Part shown: piece after piece, positions 9,739 through 19,862 of the stretch
How the letters are laid out: the number at the start of each line of letters is the position of its first letter
How positions within the stretch are numbered: position 1 is the first letter of the stretch
NCBI GenBank assembly: GCA_964058805.1
Contig: CAXKVV010000771.1
Location: forward strand, 1-32,453
Length of the DNA stretch: 32,453 bases
Direction: 5' to 3'
Source: Schoenoplectus triqueter
Taxonomy: Eukaryota > Streptophyta > Magnoliopsida > Poales > Cyperaceae
The notes under the pieces: generated by a model
What the model saw: the letters and a program-made list of their open reading frames with translations, nothing else
What the model was told of the DNA's origin: nothing
Database searches by the model: none
Program-made: the position numbers and the translations under genes

Positions 9739-11094
9739 AGGTTGGTTGTTTGTTGATTGCTTGTGGGGTTTTATCTCTAAGAATTGTTGCTTATTATATT
9801 TTGCTCGTTATACTTATCTGTTGTGAGCTGATGTGAAGTGACTAGAGTAGTAGCATGTTGTTGGTTACTATGGTAGGATGCATAATGGGTTGATTTGCTA
9901 ATTTTAATTGTTAGAGTAAGTAGACTATTTTGGTGGTCAGGATAAGTATATTGCTATGCTGTTTGCTTTTGTCTCAGTACCAGCTGCTTGGTACATTAGG
10001 CAACTACTTAGTCATAGCTTTCTATGATTTCTATGAAATCGGTCCAGCTCACTTTTGGACTAATTAAAGACAACCAAAATAATTCTTGCATGATAAACAT
10101 AAAAAAATGGATATTACCTGATAAGAACAACCGAACTAGCAGCTGGCAAAATTCAATAATACCATGACAACGTCTTTTAGGAAATTTGCATGTTTGGGTT
10201 TATTGGACAGAGAACCTATCCAATTTGCATGATACTGAATAGAATATTGCAATTTGCAAAGATAAGGTCAGAATTTGAGAAGCATGCAGCACAGTAGGAA
10301 AGAAAGAGAATTTGTAAAAATAAGCTAATCATTAAAACCATGCATAGTAGTTGGGCTGAGTCTGGCCTACAATTTTGGGCTTTTTTCTTACCAGAACTGC
10401 AGCACACAACTGCACAAGTACTGTATTTGAGTTGAGTACCCAACTAACCAACCCAAAACCAATCTCTTGCATTTTACACATTTACTAAAATTCATAAATT
10501 ATCGCATTCATGTACATTTGTCATATCCTGTTGTTTTCTTTTGACAAGTTTTAATAACCTTTTCAAAATAACAAAAGACAAATTTAATGAATGAAATATT
10601 ATAGCAAAAATAGTTTCTAAACTTGATTATTACTCAATCATGTTATATTTATGACATCACAAAATGTCCTTGTCTACTTATTGTCAAGCACTGTCAAGAA
10701 CACTCATAGCTTAAAATAATTGTCTTGCAAGACAGAGAACCTACTTGAGCAAGTACCCCTTATTTTTTACTCTTTGTCAAGCACACTCAAACCTACTTAA
10801 GCAAGTATCCACTTATTTTAATGCCATAACTGACTAATGAACTAAATATGATGTGAATTTGATGTCCCGTTTGCAATATCTGACTAATGAATAAAGAATT
10901 GCACCTTCTTCAATTGCTTTTGAAATGTAGAGCCTCCTTTCTCCACCAAACTTATTAAAGATATACAGTGTACATGAAATCATTTCATGCTTCACAACAA
11001 AGACAACACATAAAACCCCCAATATAACAAACCCGCTCTGCAGTCTCCACTTCATTCCTTTCATTATATCCGCAACATAATCAACCCTATAACC
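9739..11094. other. Intergenic region upstream of the RIC gene
   Basis: No gene is supportable. Part of 9739-10020 could be the 3' UTR of the preceding exon candidate. A 52-bp-period direct repeat with core CCTACTTGAGCAAGTA lies at about 10740-10771 and 10792-10823. Short frames on the minus strand (10216-10443, 10834-11064) lack motifs. Confidence 0.5.
10740..10823. repeat. Imperfect direct repeat, 52-bp period
   Basis: CCTACTTGAGCAAGTACC at 10740 and CCTACTTAAGCAAGTATCC at 10792 each lead into CTTATTTT. Related TGTCAAGCAC words sit nearby. Confidence 0.65.
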
Positions 11095-11145
11095 TCATCC
11101 CTCTCTATCTCTCTTATACACACACAAAAACACATGAGGCGATGA
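11095..11145 (+). promoter_or_regulatory. RIC gene leader with 3-codon uORF overlapping the main start
   Basis: A CT-rich patch (about 11096-11116), typical of plant core promoters or 5' UTRs, precedes the start. ATG AGG CGA TGA (11134-11145) is a minimal upstream ORF. Its TGA overlaps the main ATG (11142-11144) as ATGA. The transcription start is not known, so whether the uORF is in the mRNA is inferred. A weak TATA candidate is TTATATC at about 11064-11070. Confidence 0.5.
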
Positions 11146-12491
11146 GAGACCGACGAATAGACCGCTTCGTGATACTTCCATTCTCAGTGGGGTGCGTATC
11201 TCAGTCGAGCGTTGCGGTTGTCGACACTCGTTCAAAGAAAGCACACGGGGATCCAAGTAATAAGCACAGCTTATCATTGTATAATTTTGCTTTAGATATA
11301 CAAGTCAATTGCAAAGAAAGCTTAAACAAATTTAGTTCTCGTCTAACTTACATTCAAATACCTATACTTTCACTACATTTATCTCTTGAATCATATATGA
11401 ATAATGCCGGCATTTTGAAATATGCATGCATGCTTTTTCAATTACATGTTTTTTTCTTGAGCAGAGTTAAGTTATAATTTGAAATAGATATGTTTATCAT
11501 TCATCACTTTATGTTTTTATGGTTGCTCTGCTGCTTCTTGATCAATTACTCATCACAATTCTTTATAGAGAAGACTTAATTTGTTATTATTATTAATTTG
11601 CTGCTGCTACTACTACTATTACTAATATTATTATTATTACTACCATTTATTTTGGTGCAATTATAAAATTCCGTTTATTTGCTACAATTACACATATACC
11701 CTGCACTTTTCCTAAATTTTACCTCTATCAACATGTAAATTCTGGTAACCTAGAGCTAATTTCTCTTACCAAGAAAATAATTATTCTCTGACTATCTCTT
11801 TCATTTTTTTCCTTATCTTTATAATATTTGCAACGAGTGTATAGGCGAAATGGTGAACGTGATTAACTATATCATCGTTTCCTCGAGAGAAAATTTTGTG
11901 TTTCTATCCCAAAATATGATAAACCCTGATCCAATTCATTCATAAATTATCAAAATTCTTTCCAAATGTGCCATCTTTGCTATTTGATATAATAATAATT
12001 ATAGATGTCAACACTAATAAACTGTGATAGTGTTAACGATGATATAATTCATTTCATTTATGATAATATTTGCTCTAAATTATTTTATTTTTATTTGCTT
12101 GTAAGATGATCAAGCTGGCGAACACGAGGTCACTGCCGATGAAAAATCAAAAGGAGGCGCCTCATTTATTGCCACAGGATTTCAGAGGGTAGTAAAATCC
12201 TTCAAAAACTTTTCTTCACAAATGTTCCAAGGGTATGAAGAGGAAGAAGAGGAGATGGAAATGGAGATTGGTTTCCCAACAGATGTACAACACGTGTCGC
12301 ACATCGGATGGGACAACATGGCAAACAATAATTTTACGCAAAAATGGATGAACAATGGTGGGGCTCAAGAGGTGTCAAGTGGGTCCCACGGGCAGGAGAT
12401 ACTCCCTCTCTCCTCTCCTTTCTCTATGAAGCAACTTGAGCTAGTAACGGCTGGTGTCTCTTCATCGGGTCGTGGTGCATTTATGATCTAG
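11142..12491 (+). CDS. RIC4: ROP-interactive CRIB protein, RIC4/RIC2-like (exons 11142-11256 and 12106-12491)
   Basis: Exon 1 encodes [20 protein letters not shown] followed by QSSVAV, the N-terminal signature of the RIC2/RIC4 clade as I know it. It ends CCAA|GTAATA in phase 1. The intron (849 bp) ends GCTTGTAAG, and exon 2 resumes in phase; an acceptor 9 bases downstream (ATCAAG) would also keep frame. The joined protein is 166 residues. Exon 2 carries a basic patch ([13 protein letters not shown]), an acidic run ([11 protein letters not shown]) and the CRIB motif [16 protein letters not shown] at about residues 93-108, with the H-x-x-H-x-G core intact. RIC proteins bind GTP-loaded ROP GTPases at the plasma membrane through CRIB and direct actin, calcium and polar growth. 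The tail after about residue 125 is low-complexity and I recognise nothing in it. The start is chosen by clade similarity. Confidence 0.88.
11257..12105 (+). other. Intron of the RIC gene
   Basis: An 849-bp T-rich intron, with ATT/CTA trinucleotide-like runs near 11585-11650 (TTATTATTATTA, CTGCTGCTACTACTA). Reading into it adds a chance extension in the exon 1 frame to 11477 without motif. Confidence 0.82.
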
Positions 12492-14793
12492 TGGTATTGC
12501 CATTTTGTTCTTTTCTTCAATCTGGCCCCTCCTTTCTTTTTTATTCTTATATCCTTCTCTCTTTCTCGTCTGTGACCTTGGATCGGTGTGCATGTGACTT
12601 TGTATAGCAATGTTTTATATGAGAGATTTGTTTCCGAGTCAATGTTCAATTAGTCTACATATTAATAATTAATATATAGGTGTTACCTCGACACGTGAGC
12701 TCCGATTGTCTTATTCACAATTTGTACAAATTAAATAAAGGTGAAATTAGGGAATCAGTACTTGATTTTCATATATTAATTCTCATATGCCCTCAATTGT
12801 ACTGCTTTGATTAGTTACTATCCCTCTCATCTTATACTATACTTGGCGCTTCCCTGTTTCTATTGTTCTCTCTTTTTTTTTGCAATAGAAGAAAAGGGAT
12901 TATTGGCGCATTTTATAATTTAAGTTTTAATTTTTCGTTGGTTCAAAAGGGACAATTTTTTTTATTGGGTAATTAGGCTAATGATGGGTTGGGACCTTTG
13001 ATCATGCTGGTTTATCTATTGTGTCAGCAGATTGGTAGATACTAGTATCATGCTTGTGTTTCAACAAGATTAATTTTTAAATAAAATGATAATGTTGTCT
13101 ATATTTAGTTTGATAGTGTGAATTATTTACGATAATGTTATCAATTTAGTTTGACAAAGTGAATTATTTACGATAACATTGACAATTTAATTTGATAGAG
13201 TGAATTAATTATGATAGCAATCAGTTAGTTATGATATGATAATTAATTTGTACCATTTGGCATGCTATTTTCATTAATTCTTAGACGCCATAAGAATTTT
13301 GTGTCATAGGCAACAATCAACCATAATTACCAATGGGTCCATAATTAGAGTCAATAAACTAGTTAAAGAAGATATTTCAAAATTATAGCCTGAATCTCTG
13401 TAGCACTCTGCGTAACAATCATGCTTGTATAACTTTAACATATTTTCCACACTTGTAATACTCAAGTTTGAAAAATAATTCAATCAGATGACTGATTGAT
13501 TCTAAAAAATATAAATATATATAAAAACCGTTATAAAGTTAGAATACTTAAACGCTTAATAGGGATTAGAGATTTATTCATGCTAAAGGCCTAGAAGTTC
13601 ATAATTGATGTGCTAGTCACCCGTATTTTGTTAAAATTTTCTTGGTTTTTTTGAATATAATTTTTTTTGCATTACACGTCAGCTGATTACTCAATCAGTA
13701 TACGTGCTTGATATTTTCGATATTTTTATTATTTTTTTATTTTCTAAATAAAGATGAGAGCCTAATTAATTTATTCAATGCTAACTGTTTGTAAAGCCAA
13801 TTTCAGAATTCAGTGGAGACTGGAGAGTATTTGATTCACTTTCAATGACACCCTCAAATCAATTCACTTTTGGAATAGTATCTTTATGTCATTTTATATG
13901 CTGCGACACAATTTCTACATAAGGTGTTTAATCGATTTTCAATATTTTTTGTATAATTTATGGTACACTTAATGTACCATTTGACATATATTTATGGTAC
14001 TTACTGAATCTTATATAACTGTGGCGCTCATTTAACTACCTATTGAACTAATTCAACAATGACATATTTTTTCTAAAGATCTGAAAGGACCATGATTTAA
14101 AGAAACGAGTTATATATCAATTAAGTTGGGCTACAGGCATTTAGTTGGCTAAGTAAATAAAAAGAGAAAATCATTATTAGGTGAGATGCAATGTCGTATA
14201 TCATGTTACTGTTGTACTTATACCAAAAATTAACCACAGAATCTAACCCATTTATTAATTGTCAACCGATTCATAAAATCAGGGATGCAATATGCATGCA
14301 TCCGTTTTGCTCTGAATTGATTTGAAAACTACGATTTGAATCGTGATTCGTACGAAGAAATTAATGAGTTCCTGTTTGCCGATGACACTGGCACAACTGC
14401 TGCCATGGTCCTATATATGAATTATTATTGTTTATTTATCTTTTTTGAAAGCTATTTTTGTAATTTTATTAATCTGATGAAATAGTGCAACAATTAATAT
14501 ATAACAAAAAGGACGTCCAAATCATAGTTCACCTGATTAATTAATTAATTATTTAATTATGTGTTCTTCAGCAATCATAAATTATTTTATTTATATTGGA
14601 TCACTTCATTTTACTTCAACTCACAATTTGTGCAAAATTATGAACAAGTCAGACGAATTATTAACCACACAGGAAAATTCCAAATTTGTTCATGATTTTC
14701 TATGCGTTGAAATTCATGCATGCATGCGTGTGCGTCACGTCATTACGGATTGATTGCCTGAGCGGATTTGCACATGTTAACTTTGTACAATTA
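12492..14793. other. RIC 3' UTR and AT-rich intergenic DNA
   Basis: The first 150-200 bases are a plausible 3' UTR. Beyond it no gene is supportable. The region contains a 41-bp tandem array (13103-13225), an ATTA microsatellite near 14534-14558, and short frames such as 14559-14753 without motifs. Confidence 0.55.
13103..13225. repeat. Three imperfect 41-bp tandem units
   Basis: Units begin ATTTAGTTTGATAG (13103), ATTTAGTTTGACAA (13144) and ATTTAATTTGATAG (13185). Each contains GTGAATTATTTACGATAA or a variant. The 41-bp spacing is constant. Confidence 0.82.
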
Positions 14794-15157
14794 GGTGTGT
14801 TTTGGATCGTGCAAAGAATAGAGAAATTAAGAATAGCAAATTAGGATAGTAAAAAATAGTGATTTTTCGGTTAGCGTGATAGTAGTAAAAATGTGATACT
14901 ATTTCAGATGGTAGAAATATTATTTAGATGGTTTGTTGGAAATAGTAATACTATTCCAGTTGATAGAAATATTATTTAGATTGTTTGTTGGGAATAATAA
15001 TGAACAATTGAGAAAAATAACAGTTATTTTATCATCACTGCATAATAGCAAAATAGTAACTATTCTTAATGTTCCGGAACAGTAAATTTACATTTAAATA
15101 CATAATTACTACTTTTATTTCAAAAACAACAACTATTTTGCCCATCCAAACTTACCC
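14794..15157. mobile_element. Tourist-like MITE (about 364 bp)
   Basis: The ends GGTGTGTTTTGGAT (left) and ATCCAAACTTACCC (right) are imperfect inverted repeats of the Tourist (PIF/Harbinger) type. They are flanked by TTA on the left and TAA on the right, an eroded TWA target rather than an exact duplication. Inside is a 52-bp tandem duplication. Assignment to hAT cannot be excluded. Confidence 0.62.
14897..15000. repeat. 52-bp tandem duplication inside the MITE
   Basis: TACTATTTCAGATGGTAGAA (14897) and TACTATTCCAGTTGATAGAA (14949) start two 52-bp units that also share ATTATTTAGAT and GTTTGTTGG. Confidence 0.85.
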
Positions 15158-15661
15158 TAAACAAAATTTGTTCGGCTTTAAATATGGTACACAGGTGTCT
15201 CTGTTTACATGTGAGTTTGTGCAAGAGGTTCCAACGCCACCACAAATCCACAATCAATACTACACATATGGTGAGACCCAATTACTACTTCCAAACTTCT
15301 TTTTTGGGCCTCACCAATCAGTTTTTTTTGCCTCTACCTTTCTTTGTCTAGTTATTGTTCATTATATTGCTAATTCAGGATTCTGACAGTGTTGAACTGT
15401 TGTTGATGAGTTTCTTTCTATCCTTCTACTTTCAGATTATAATTTTATGGAGCATTTGGATTAATTCTCAAGAATTTGCCTAAGCAAGTGCCGAATTTTA
15501 ACAACCACTTGACATTTATATATACATAGATTACAATCCTTTATTTAGATTTACAATCCTTTATTTAAATGTACAAGACAAGAAAGTCTAGTTTTGATTA
15601 TTTATTGCTTAAGAGAACTTGCAAAAAGAATGTACCAGAAAAAAAGCATGGTTATATATAT
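15158..15661. other. Intergenic region with a 20-bp tandem repeat
   Basis: No gene is supportable. The frame at 15069-15386 crosses the MITE end and is incidental. TTACAATCCTTTATTTAGAT at 15531 is repeated directly at 15551 with one change. Confidence 0.55.
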
Positions 15662-15942
15662 AGTTGGGATATGGTGCTATGCATAGCACAGATCACTTCC
15701 GTACTATGGATCAGTTCTTCGTTATCAAAGTGAAAATAGTCGATCCAACCGTACAAAATGATTTTCATATGAATATCTAGACGTGGATCAAATTAGATAT
15801 TTTTTACTATTTTTTAGGATAATTAGAAAATCATTTTTTTATACGAAAATCATTTTGTAGGGTTGGATCGACCATTTGAACTTTAAAAACAAATAACTGA
15901 TCCACGGAGTGATCCGTGCTATACATAGCACCATAGCCCAAC
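15662..15942. mobile_element. Foldback MITE copy 4 (about 281 bp)
   Basis: The arms run inward from AGTTGGGATATGGTGCT (left) and AGCACCATAGCCCAACT (right). The perfect palindrome GTGCTATGCATAGCAC is at 15674-15689; the right copy, GTGCTATGTATAGCAC when reversed, has one change. The shared inner motif is TCGATCCAACCGTACAAAAT followed by TTCATATGAA. Flanks are (TA)n on the left and (CT)n plus TACATATAG on the right; no clean duplication can be read. Confidence 0.82.
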
Positions 15943-16430
15943 TCTCTCTCTACATATAGTTTAGTTACAGTGATTTCATAAACACTTCGATCAAGTGCTT
16001 ACAGCTCGAATTTTAAAATTCTGCGCTCAAAATTTTCATTTAAATAGTTTAATTTTTTTTCATATTATAATTCTTATAGATTATCAATTTTTATCACGTT
16101 TAGAGTTAGTTTACCATACTTAATATTTTTTAAAAGATTGCTACATTTGACCTATAAAAATGAGTATTTTAGTCATGAAGTATTATAAACCAACTCCAAA
16201 AATCATGAAGCATTAAAAGATTGCTACATTTCACCATACTTATTCAAAAATCATTAAGCATTATAAACTAACTTCAAATTTGATGAAAATTGATAATCTA
16301 CAATATTATGATATGAAGATCTCATTAGCATTTAAATTGAAATTTTAATCATAATAAATTAAAATTTAACTCATTAGATTTTATTAAGCTACTTAAATTG
16401 AAAGCATGCTAGACAAACTATATATATATA
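15943..16430. other. Eroded foldback between MITE copies 4 and 2
   Basis: About 16029-16125 is inverted against about 16250-16347: TAGATTATCAATTTTTATCA on the left matches TGATGAAAATTGATAATCTA on the right, with GAGTTAGTTT/AAACTAACTT beside it. The left outside, TTAGTTACAGTGATTT, resembles the tips of the foldback family (GGCTACAGTGCT), while the right outside does not, so the element is probably truncated. Short direct repeats (AAAAGATTGCTACATTT twice) lie in the middle. Confidence 0.55.
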
Positions 16431-16830
16431 GTCCGACTATGGTGCTTTGCAAAGCACAGAGGCGTTGTGTGCTTTGCATTCTATTTTAATTTCAAGTCAG
16501 AAATAATCGATCCGAACCGTTCAATCTAATATTCATATAAAAATCTATTAGTAAACCAAATTTTATATTTTTTAGATTTTTTTGCTATTTTTTCTGATGA
16601 GGAGAAAAATGACTTGATCTGAGAATTCTGGTTCATCCAAAAATGATGGTTTTCCCCTTATTCAAAAAAATAACAAATAAATTCCAAAAAAATATAAAAT
16701 TTGGTTTACTAATAGATTTTGATATGGAGATTAGATTGAGCGGTTTGGATCGATCATTTTTGACTTAAAATTAAAAATAGAGCGCAAAGTACACAACGCT
16801 TTTGTACTTTGCAAAGCACCATAGCCTAAT
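16431..16830. mobile_element. Foldback MITE copy 2 (about 400 bp)
   Basis: The arms are inverted from GTCCGACTATGGTGC to GCACCATAGCCTAAT. The left palindrome GTGCTTTGCAAAGCAC (16442-16457) is perfect; the right one has one change. A second half-site, GTGCTTTGC, lies about 16 bases inside. The centre has TCTGATGAGGAG as in copy 1. Both flanks are (TA)n; no separate duplication can be read within the tract. Confidence 0.88.
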
Positions 16831-16845
16831 TATATATATATATAT

Positions 16846-17246
16846 AGAGTGAGGCTATGGTGCTTCGCGAAGCACAAAACCTCCCGTGCTTCGCGTCCGT
16901 ATCTCGAATTTGAAAGTTCATACGTCCGATCCAAACCGTTGAACATGATCTTCATATTGAACTATCTTTGGAGATCAAATTTTATATTTTTTTGATTTTT
17001 TTGCTATTTTTTAGATGGGTACAAAATCGCTAGTTTTGGATGGTGCAGAAATCGTTAGATCAGCAAATTTTATACTCATTTAAAAAATAGCAAAAAAATT
17101 CAAAAAAAATATAAAATTTGATCTCCAAAGATATTTCAATATGAAGATCATGTTCAACGGTTTGGATCGAGCGTATGAACTTTCAAATTCGAGATACGGA
17201 CGCGAAGCACGGGAGGTTTTGTGCTTCGCGAAGCACCATAGCCTCA

Positions 17247-17250
<4 letters not shown>
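16846..17250. mobile_element. Foldback MITE copy 3 (about 405 bp)
   Basis: AGAGTGAGGCTATGGTGCT on the left mirrors AGCACCATAGCCTCACTCT on the right. The palindrome GTGCTTCGCGAAGCAC is perfect at both ends (16860-16875, 17221-17236), and a half-site GTGCTTCGCG recurs inside each end. The arms are almost identical, so this is probably the youngest copy. It starts about 15 bases after copy 2, in the same (TA)n tract. A (CT)n run of about 10 bases extends the right end. Frames across it (17080-17371) follow from the foldback. Confidence 0.9.
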
Positions 17251-17278
<28 letters not shown>

Positions 17279-19437
17279 GCACACAATTATATCGATCATA
17301 ATAACGGATTTAGGCCCTCTTTTGTTTCTTTAAAAAAAGAATGTTATATTGTTCAGATAAAAAAACTTTAACATGTATATACACTGCAGGTCTTATATAT
17401 GATATCGCTATTAGTTTTTCCTATAAATTTTCTTATGGCATAATAACCACTGATACTTCATATATATATGAGATCGGAACCATTGAATCCATAAGAAGCA
17501 AAGTAGTTGAATGTAATTAATATAGGAAACAATTTTTCTTCAAGTTGTTGTTATTACAGGAAAATCATAATTAATTTGAATTTTCTATGCAAAATTGTTC
17601 TTACAATAGTTTTTTTTATCATATATTGGAGCGATGATATATGAAAGAAACCAAAAGGTCATAATTAACGGGGAAAAACACTGAGACCGCGCGCCTACTA
17701 AGCACTAAATTAAATCTACATTGATAGTGAGATTCCATGCATATGTATTCATTTCTCTCTTCTTTTTGCGTCATTGAGATAATATCCATGCGCTTTATTA
17801 TCCACTAACATTCAAAGACTTCTACTAACCAAATCAAACTAGCTCGATTTGTTCAAACCAAATAATCTTTATATATTCCAGAAGACTAGAAATACTTCCC
17901 TAATACGATTTTAGGTTAGTGTGGATCCACTCTGTTTGGTGGTAATCCTCCAAAATAATTAAACTGGGGAGGTGCTCAGCCGACAAAGAAACAGTATTTT
18001 ATGGGATTTGGCCATTTGGGTGTACAGTGTGATTAAGGAAAAACAACACCTACTCGCTACCTCCTCCATGTGGAACCTAAGAATTAGAGATAGACAATGT
18101 GAATTTTGAGCTCTCAGCTTCTCCATTCTAGATAACATTCGCAAATTCATTTTTATGTTATCCATGTACCAATGGAAGCAAGGGTCAAAAAGTGTTAATT
18201 CATGGCAATTTTCGTGAACTCCAAATATTTTTTACTTTTCGCTTATTTTTGTGAAAATATACGGGCATATGAAAAATTGCATGATTAATTTATTAAAATA
18301 ATAAAGTATTAACAAAATTTCGATCTATAATACGTTGATATCGAGTGTTAAACATCATTATGAGCACAAAATTATTTTGTCTAGTGTTACATTCAATAAA
18401 TAGGTGTGTATTTCTACAAAATTGTATTATTTTGAAGGTAACGATATCATCTATCTAAAAATATAACAGCTTAATTTTGAATATAGATGATTAATATTTA
18501 TTTTTTGATGTGATTAAAAAGAAAGATTGATCAGTTAAAATTATCATGGTTGATTAAAAAAAAAATAGCGGCACTTCTTCCAATCCACAACAGAATTTGC
18601 CGTCGTAAATATATACGATTATTTTTCTGCCGATGGAAAAAAGAAAAATCTAAAAATTGAGGCATTTACAAGCACCCAATTAAAATTAATGAAAGGAGTA
18701 ATATATGCAGCTTTATTTAAAATAATAATGAAGAGGAGTGTACGTCTATGCATGTAGTGCATAGGAGCAGGATATATCGCTAGATGGGTTGTTGGTTTTA
18801 TTTACGCTTTTATTATGCTACTCACAAGAAAAGCATCTTTTTGTCGAGGCATTTCACGTGAAAGAGACAGCCCAACTAAGACTTCATTTCTCTTGCTTTC
18901 TTACAAACAAATGCCTCGTTGGGAAATAAAAAAAAACAAAGCCCGTTTGGGTTTTTTCACACGTGTGAGGTGCCCCCCCCCCCAAATCCGTCCCAATTCG
19001 GTCTGTCGCGCGAGTGCGCCTTTTTTTGATGAGTTCGACATAATTTTGAGCTCGCTAGAACAAACATTTACATTCCTTATAGAATTTGAGATATGAAGTA
19101 ATATAGGGGTTAAAGTACAATTTTGTCATATTTGTTGAAATATCGAGTATAAATGTAAAATGATGAAAATCAGTGATAATTAGTATTAATTTGTGAAATT
19201 GCTTTGAATGGTTTCCTTAATTTGAGATACAAAATAAATGTTTGGTTGTTAACGAAAAATAGTATATTTGTTCAACTGTTATGCATGTAGCGATTACTGA
19301 ATATGGTGCATGGTGCTTAGTGATGTTTTTTAAAAATAAGCATATTATCTTATTAAATTATCCATCTCATGAGATGTAATAATTGTACAATTGTTAAAGG
19401 AAAATTAATTATATTGCTTGTAGGACTTCATTTGTTA
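17251..19437. other. AT-rich intergenic DNA
   Basis: No gene is supportable. There is a (CT)n(TA)n microsatellite at 17245-17279, a minus-strand frame at 17959-18165 without recognisable motif, a perfect palindrome CACACGTGTG (G-box core) at 18958-18967, and a poly-C tract of about 12 at 18972-18983. The 93-codon frame at 18815-19096 has no family resemblance. Confidence 0.5.
18958..18967. promoter_or_regulatory. G-box palindrome
   Basis: CACACGTGTG is a perfect 10-bp dyad around CACGTG, the site of plant bHLH and bZIP factors. No gene is recognised beside it, so a function is only possible. Confidence 0.3.
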
Positions 19438-19446
19438 TTGTAGTAT

Positions 19447-19817
19447 GAGTTTGGCTACAGTGCTACACATAATATGAATGGCTCGTGTGCTACGGACCAT
19501 TTATCCGTCTTCAAAGTTTAAATGGTCGATCCGACCGGTCAAAATATTTTTCATATGAAAATCTAGTTGGAGACCAATTTTATATTTTTTTAGAAAATGA
19601 TTTCTTTTGAAGGGTTCATAATATTTAAATCAAGTGATTTTTTAGCTATCTTAAAAAATAGTAAAAAAATTCTAAAAAATATAAAATTTAGTCTCCAACT
19701 ATATTTTCATATGAAAAATATTTTGTCTAGTCAGATCGACTATTTGAATTTTGAAATGGAGAAACGGTCCATAGCACACGGGTCATCCGTGCTACGCGTA
19801 GCACCGTAGCCAAACTC
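19447..19817. mobile_element. Foldback MITE copy 5 (371 bp) with 9-bp duplication
   Basis: The ends are GAGTTTGGCTACAGTGCT and its inverse AGCACCGTAGCCAAACTC. A perfect 9-bp duplication TTGTAGTAT flanks it (19438-19446, 19818-19826), which places the family in the Mutator superfamily. The right palindrome GTGCTACGCGTAGCAC (19789-19804) is perfect; the left has decayed. Inner motifs GTCGATCCGACCGGTCAAAA and TTTCATATGAAAATCTA match the other copies. The frame at 19597-19809 is incidental. Confidence 0.93.
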
Positions 19818-19862
19818 TTGTAGTATATAAAATTTATTTGAATATGTATATAAATTATTTAA

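Noticed and set aside
10216..10443. Cys-rich 75-codon minus-strand frame
   Set aside because: It might suggest a small secreted peptide, but the start is not hydrophobic, the Cys spacing is irregular and there is no promoter or splice support.
13103..13225. CRISPR-like array
   Set aside because: Units are contiguous imperfect repeats without unique spacers, in a plant nuclear context.
15069..15386. 105-codon frame on the plus strand
   Set aside because: It starts inside a Tourist-like MITE and continues into unrelated DNA; no domain is visible.
17080..17371. Paired frames on both strands at a MITE end
   Set aside because: They arise from the foldback arms and the (CT)n(TA)n tract.
17959..18165. 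68-codon minus-strand frame with Met/Leu/Arg-rich start
   Set aside because: Briefly considered as a retroelement or gene remnant. No recognisable motif and the neighbours give no support.
18815..19096. 93-codon frame on the plus strand
   Set aside because: It includes a poly-C tract and lacks motifs or splice signals consistent with a gene.
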